DNA from: Nocardia acididurans
Lineage (GTDB): Bacteria; Actinomycetota; Actinomycetes; Mycobacteriales; Mycobacteriaceae
Direction of reading: 5' to 3'
Assembly: GCF_016741815.1 (NCBI RefSeq)
Contig: NZ_JAERRJ010000006.1
Coordinates: 487,669 to 551,668, forward strand
DNA: 64,000 nt
In this document: one piece after another, positions 60,451 to 64,000 of the stretch
How the letters are laid out: the number at the start of each line of letters is the position of its first letter
How positions within the stretch are numbered: position 1 is the stretch's first letter
Program-made: the position numbers and the translations under genes
The notes under the pieces: model-generated
The model's input: only the letters and a program-made list of their open reading frames with translations
Told to the model about the DNA's origin: nothing
The model's database searches: none

Positions 60451-61682
60451 GGAGCATCCTTGAGATCTGAGCGGGTTCCGACCGATACGCCCGTGGCGAT
60501 GCCGGTGCCGACCGCGATGAGGGCGACGCCCGCGAGAATGAGGTAGGCGTGGGCGTAGCTGCCGGTCCAGGCCGACAGCAGGGTGCCCGCCCACGGGGCG
60601 AGCGCCATGACGATCACCACGGGTGCGGACAGCAGGCCGTTGAGTCGTCCGTAATGTGTTGCGCCCCAGCGGTCGGTGATTGCGGTGGCTTGGATGAGGG
60701 TGAAGACGCCGCGTACGAGTCCGGCGCCGATCGAGACCGCTACCAATGCCGCCATACCGGTGACGACTCCCAGCAGCGCAGTTGCCACCGCAGTCGAGGC
60801 CAGGATCGCGAGGGTCCGAGTGATGGCGGTGCTGCGCGCGGCCAGCGGCAGGTAGCCGATGCGGCCCAGGACCTGTCCGGCCCCGCCCAGCCCGAGCGCG
60901 AGCGCGGCCATCGTGGGTGAGAATCCCTGTTCCTGAAGCAGTGGAACGAGATTGAACACACCCGCCGCTGTCGTGAACGCGCCGAGACACAAGGTGATCA
61001 CCAACATCACGAACGCGCGGCTGCGAACGATGGCGGCGTGGTCGGCGAACGCGTCATGCAGCGGTGCGGGCGGATGCGGCCACGCACCGTGCAATCCGAA
61101 CCAGTGCGCCGGAATGGTGACCACGGCCAGCACCACAGCAAGAACCAGATACGTTGTGCGCCAATCGCCGTGCGCGTCGAGAGCGGCGGTCAGCGGCGCG
61201 AAGACAGTGCTTGCCAGCCCCGCGGCGAGGGTGAGGATCATGAGCGCTTTGAGTCGCTCGTCGCCCCACCAGCGGGTCAGTGCCGCGAAGGCCGGCGGGT
61301 AGAGCGTTGCTCCCATGGCCGCGCCCGCCAGAATCCATCCGGCGAAGAACACCGGCAGGTTTGGTGCGAGGGCCACCACCAAGACCGAGACCACCGCGAG
61401 CGCGGAGCCGAGCGTCATGACGATGCGCGGACCGATGCGATCCAAGATGCGCCCGACCGGGATTCCGGTCAGCGCGGCGGCGAGCTGGCCGAGAGAGAAG
61501 GCGGCGGTAATGGTCGGCAGCGACCAGCCGGTGTCATGGGAGATGGAGACCGCCAGCACGGGGAATGCGTAGAACAGGATGCCCCAGCTGGTGATCTCGG
61601 TCAGGCACAGCACCGCCAGGACCCGGCGCAGGCCCGCCCGGGGAAGCGGGCCGGTCTGCGCCGGGGTTGCGAGGTCGAACAT
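60447..61682 (-). CDS. MFS transporter in the ars cluster
   Basis: A 411-residue major facilitator with twelve predicted helices. It has the MFS loop GRILDRIGPRIVM between helices 2 and 3 and a related RSTAITRT segment in the second half. No gapdh neighbour is present, which argues against the ArsJ role. ArsK-like arsenite or methylarsenite efflux is possible. It lies 6 bp behind the cysteine-tailed flavoprotein gene and overlaps the ArsO-like gene. Confidence 0.87.
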   Translation of the reverse strand: MFDLATPAQTGPLPRAGLRRVLAVLCLTEITSWGILFYAFPVLAVSISHDTGWSLPTITAAFSLGQLAAALTGIPVGRILDRIGPRIVMTLGSALAVVSVLVVALAPNLPVFFAGWILAGAAMGATLYPPAFAALTRWWGDERLKALMILTLAAGLASTVFAPLTAALDAHGDWRTTYLVLAVVLAVVTIPAHWFGLHGAWPHPPAPLHDAFADHAAIVRSRAFVMLVITLCLGAFTTAAGVFNLVPLLQEQGFSPTMAALALGLGGAGQVLGRIGYLPLAARSTAITRTLAILASTAVATALLGVVTGMAALVAVSIGAGLVRGVFTLIQATAITDRWGATHYGRLNGLLSAPVVIVMALAPWAGTLLSAWTGSYAHAYLILAGVALIAVGTGIATGVSVGTRSDLKDAP

Positions 61683-61688
61683 CGGAGA

Positions 61689-63044
61689 TCAGTTGCTGCC
61701 GCGCACCGAACCGAGCGAAATCAGTTCCGGCGCTGGACCGCCGCAGCAGCCACCACCGCCGGGTGTCTCGGCGGCGACGGTGTTGGGCTCGTCGAATACG
61801 CCCGCGCCGCCGCAGACACCGGTGTCGGGCAGGGTCAGCTCGACCCGGGTCGCCGATTCGTGGTCACCGGCGAGTTCGGCGGCGATGCTGCGTACCTGCT
61901 CGTACCCTGTGAGCGCCAGGAACGTCGGCGCACGACCGTAGCTCTTCATACCCACCAGGTAGAAGCCGGGCTCGGGATGCGAAAGTTCGGTCACCCCATG
62001 CGGATACACGGTTCCGCAGGAGTGCACGTTCGGGTCGATCAACGGTGCGAGCTCGACCGGGGCCTGCAGTACGGGATCGAGGTTCAGCCGGATCTCCGAC
62101 AGCCACGACAACTCGGGACGGAACCCGGTCAGGGCCACCACCTGATCCACACCCTCGATGCGTGCACCGGCCTCCGACACCAGCGCCACACGACCATCGG
62201 CCTCGGATTCGACTGCGGCGGTACGGAAACCGGTCACCACCTCGAGCAGGCCGTCGTCGAGAGCCTGCTTGGCCCGCAGGCCCAACGCGCCACGCGCGGG
62301 CAGCTGATCGTCCTTACCGCCACCGAAGGTGTTGCCGACCTCCCCGCGGCGCAGCACCCAGGTGATCCGGGTGCCCGGCTCGGACTTCGCCACCGCCGCG
62401 AGCGCCACGATGGCGGCCAACGCCGAATGTCCGCTGCCCGCGATCACGGTGCGCTTCCCGGCGTAGCGGGCACGGACGGTCTGGTTGTCCAGATCCGGTA
62501 CTCGGTACGAGATCGCCTCGGCGGCAGCGGTTTCCCCGAGTGCGGGCAGTCCATCGCCACCGACCGGGTTCGGCCCACCCCAGGTGCCCGAGGCGTCGAT
62601 CACCGCGCGGGCGAACACTCGCTCCTCACGGCCGTCGGCGTGGCGCACTCGCACCGACAGCGGCTCGCTGTCACGTCCGGCATCGACTACTCGGTCCCGG
62701 CCGCGCCGGGCCACGCCCACGACCTCGACGCCGAGACGGACGACGTCATCGCCGAGGGCCTTGGCCAGTGGCATCAGATAGTCTCCGGCCCACTCCTGAC
62801 CGGTCGGGTACGAATCCTCCTGCGGGGCAACCCATCCGGTGCCGTCCAGTAAGCGGCGTGCGGCGGGTGCGACCAGCTCGCCCCAGCGGGAGAACGTGCG
62901 CACGTGATTCCACTCCGAGACCGCCGCGCCGGCGCTATCGCCGCGCTCGAAGACCAGTGGAGTCAGTCCTCGTTCACGCAATTCGGCCGCCGCGGCGAGG
63001 CCGACCGGCCCGGCTCCCACCACGACAACTGGCAGCTCGTTCAT
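61689..63044 (-). CDS. FAD-dependent oxidoreductase with cysteine-rich tail
   Basis: A 451-residue flavoprotein, first gene of the minus-strand operon. The FAD site is VVVGAGPVGLAAAAEL, a second dinucleotide site is VIAGSGHSALAAIVAL, and FYLVGMKSYGRAPTFLAL follows. The last 50 residues contain GVCGGAG and GGCCGGPAPE, plus SCGTVYPHG earlier; such Cys clusters suit arsenite binding. ATG 63044 with AAAGGA upstream is well supported. Distantly related to ArsO and lysine/ornithine hydroxylase types. It may oxidise trivalent arsenicals; activity is inference. Confidence 0.85.
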   Translation of the reverse strand: MNELPVVVVGAGPVGLAAAAELRERGLTPLVFERGDSAGAAVSEWNHVRTFSRWGELVAPAARRLLDGTGWVAPQEDSYPTGQEWAGDYLMPLAKALGDDVVRLGVEVVGVARRGRDRVVDAGRDSEPLSVRVRHADGREERVFARAVIDASGTWGGPNPVGGDGLPALGETAAAEAISYRVPDLDNQTVRARYAGKRTVIAGSGHSALAAIVALAAVAKSEPGTRITWVLRRGEVGNTFGGGKDDQLPARGALGLRAKQALDDGLLEVVTGFRTAAVESEADGRVALVSEAGARIEGVDQVVALTGFRPELSWLSEIRLNLDPVLQAPVELAPLIDPNVHSCGTVYPHGVTELSHPEPGFYLVGMKSYGRAPTFLALTGYEQVRSIAAELAGDHESATRVELTLPDTGVCGGAGVFDEPNTVAAETPGGGGCCGGPAPELISLGSVRGSN

Positions 63045-63056
63045 CGGAAATCCTTT

Positions 63057-63134
63057 CATCGATGCTCATCGATTGATTGACTCGAACTCTATCGACCAAT
63101 GTCGATGAAAGCAACCATCGATCCATATCGATAT
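63057..63134. promoter_or_regulatory. Cluster of (A)TCGAT half-sites between divergent ars genes
   Basis: CATCGATG (63057-63064), CATCGAT (63067-63073), ATCGAC (63091-63096), TCGAT (63102-63106), CATCGAT (63116-63122) and the palindrome ATATCGATAT (63125-63134) fill the 100-bp gap between the flavoprotein operon and the ArsR-ArsN gene. They are likely operators for the latter protein's repressor domain. Confidence 0.65.
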
Positions 63135-63144
63135 AGTGGAGGGC

Positions 63145-64000
63145 ATGACGTCGCTGGATATGCCGGTCGTGCGCACCAACCACCGCGTGGACACCCTCCC
63201 GATCGCGGAGGCGACCACCTATGCCAGCTGGTTCTCCTGCCTCGCCGACCCCACCCGAGTCCGCCTGCTGCACCACGTCGCGACCCGGCCTGCCGGTATC
63301 ACCGTGGGCGAGCTCGCCGAAGCCCTCGGCGTCGGCCAGCCGACGGTGTCCCACCACGTGCGCAAGCTCGCAGAAGTGGGCTTCGTGAACCTGCACAAGG
63401 ACCGCACCAGCACCGTCGTCACCGTCAACCCCGCCTGCTGCACCGGCCTGCCGCACGCTGCCGACGCAGTGATGGGCGTGCTTCCACCGCAACCGTGCTG
63501 CCCCAGTGACATCCCCTCCGACGTCTCCGTGCGCGCCCTGACCAACGCCGATTGGGACGCGGTGTTGCGCATCTACGGCGAGGGAATCGCTACGCGCAAC
63601 GCCACTTTCGCCACCGAGGTCCCGGCTCGCGGGGACCTCGACACCCAGTGGCTGCCTGAGCATCGATGGGTCGCCGAGATCGACGGCGAGGTCGTCGGAT
63701 GGGCCACCCTCTCGCCTGCCTCGACTCGAGACTGCTACGCCGGCGTCGCGGAAACCTCGATCTACGTCGCCGAGGGCAAGCGAGGTCGTGGGGTCGGCAA
63801 AGCGCTGATTCGCACCCAGGTCATCGCCGCCGATCAGGCTGGCCTCTGGACTCTGCAGACCTCGATCTTTCCCGAGAACCGCGCCAGCATCGCACTGCAC
63901 CATTCCTCGGGTTTCCGCACGATCGGCGTCCGCGAACGAATCGCCCAACTCGACGGGCAGTGGCGCGACACCGTATTCCTCGAACGGCGCAGTGCCGCTT
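63145..64000 (+). CDS. ArsR-ArsN fusion: arsenic repressor joined to GNAT acetyltransferase (3-prime end cut)
   Basis: Open frame of 285 codons running off the window. Residues 1-115 are an ArsR-type winged helix (CLADPTRVRLLHHVA, LGVGQPTVSHHVRKLAEVG) with vicinal Cys pairs just after it (PACCTGL and QPCCPSD). From about residue 122 a GNAT domain follows (VRALTNADWDAVLRIYGEGI, YVAEGKRGRGVGKAL for acetyl-CoA, SIFPENRASIALHHSSGF). The latter resembles ArsN1 and phosphinothricin acetyltransferases, which acetylate arsinothricin. GGAGGG precedes the ATG. Confidence 0.9.
   Translation, partial: MTSLDMPVVRTNHRVDTLPIAEATTYASWFSCLADPTRVRLLHHVATRPAGITVGELAEALGVGQPTVSHHVRKLAEVGFVNLHKDRTSTVVTVNPACCTGLPHAADAVMGVLPPQPCCPSDIPSDVSVRALTNADWDAVLRIYGEGIATRNATFATEVPARGDLDTQWLPEHRWVAEIDGEVVGWATLSPASTRDCYAGVAETSIYVAEGKRGRGVGKALIRTQVIAADQAGLWTLQTSIFPENRASIALHHSSGFRTIGVRERIAQLDGQWRDTVFLERRSAA

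Noticed and set aside
60447..61682. ArsJ (arseno-phosphoglycerate exporter) for the MFS gene
   Set aside because: ArsJ is normally paired with a glyceraldehyde-3-phosphate dehydrogenase gene, and none is present.

Overview
The window is high-GC actinobacterial DNA. Three things point to Nocardia or a close relative in the Mycobacteriales: a WhiB7 with an AT-hook, a short Rpf with a signal peptide, and a long core block whose gene content and order match, as I recall it, the Rv3202c to Rv3193c neighbourhood of Mycobacterium tuberculosis (adnA, adnB, K+ channel, nudC, mycoredoxin, uvrD2, whiB7, ABC1 kinase, Rv3196, Rv3195, Rv3194c, UPF0182).

Layout. 1-6.7 kb: the N-terminal part of a sulfatase, divergent from a complete peptide/nickel-type ABC importer operon (lipoprotein, two permeases, fused double ATPase). 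6.8-24.7 kb: an accessory region dense in regulators, with three paralogous XRE/MmyB-type regulators, a WhiB2-like protein, a 998-residue LuxR-type LAL regulator carrying an in-frame 54-bp tandem repeat, and a small SARP. Between them lie an AMP-ligase/thiolase pair, a MobA-MoeA fusion, two alpha/beta-hydrolases, a double VOC protein, a GH15 glycosidase and an alkyltransferase-like DNA repair protein. 24.7-48 kb: the core block listed above. It contains a whiB7 control region with a WhiB7-type promoter, a long upstream ORF and an intrinsic terminator before whiB7. The rpf gene has two CRP-type sites and a probable c-di-AMP riboswitch. 48.3-49.05 kb: two identical initiator tRNA genes 660 bp apart.

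49.1-64 kb (right edge): a genomic island entered through a tyrosine recombinase and an excisionase that lie directly behind the second initiator tRNA. Its cargo is a large arsenic resistance set. arsR-aquaporin-arsC-arsD-arsA form one operon. An ArsR-ArsC fusion, a second ArsC and a TauE/SafE transporter form another, divergent from a thioredoxin reductase-ArsC fusion. A third operon holds a cysteine-tailed flavoprotein, an MFS carrier, an ArsO-like monooxygenase and ArsM methyltransferase, divergent from an ArsR-ArsN acetyltransferase fusion cut by the window end. No ArsB or Acr3 pump is present in the window although ArsA and ArsD are. The genes together suggest arsenate reduction by three different ArsC types, metallochaperone-fed ATP-driven or channel-mediated efflux, redox and methyl cycling of arsenicals, and detoxification of an organoarsenical antibiotic by acetylation.

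No rRNA, CRISPR array or insertion sequence was seen. Large antisense ORFs throughout are GC-composition shadows and were left out.
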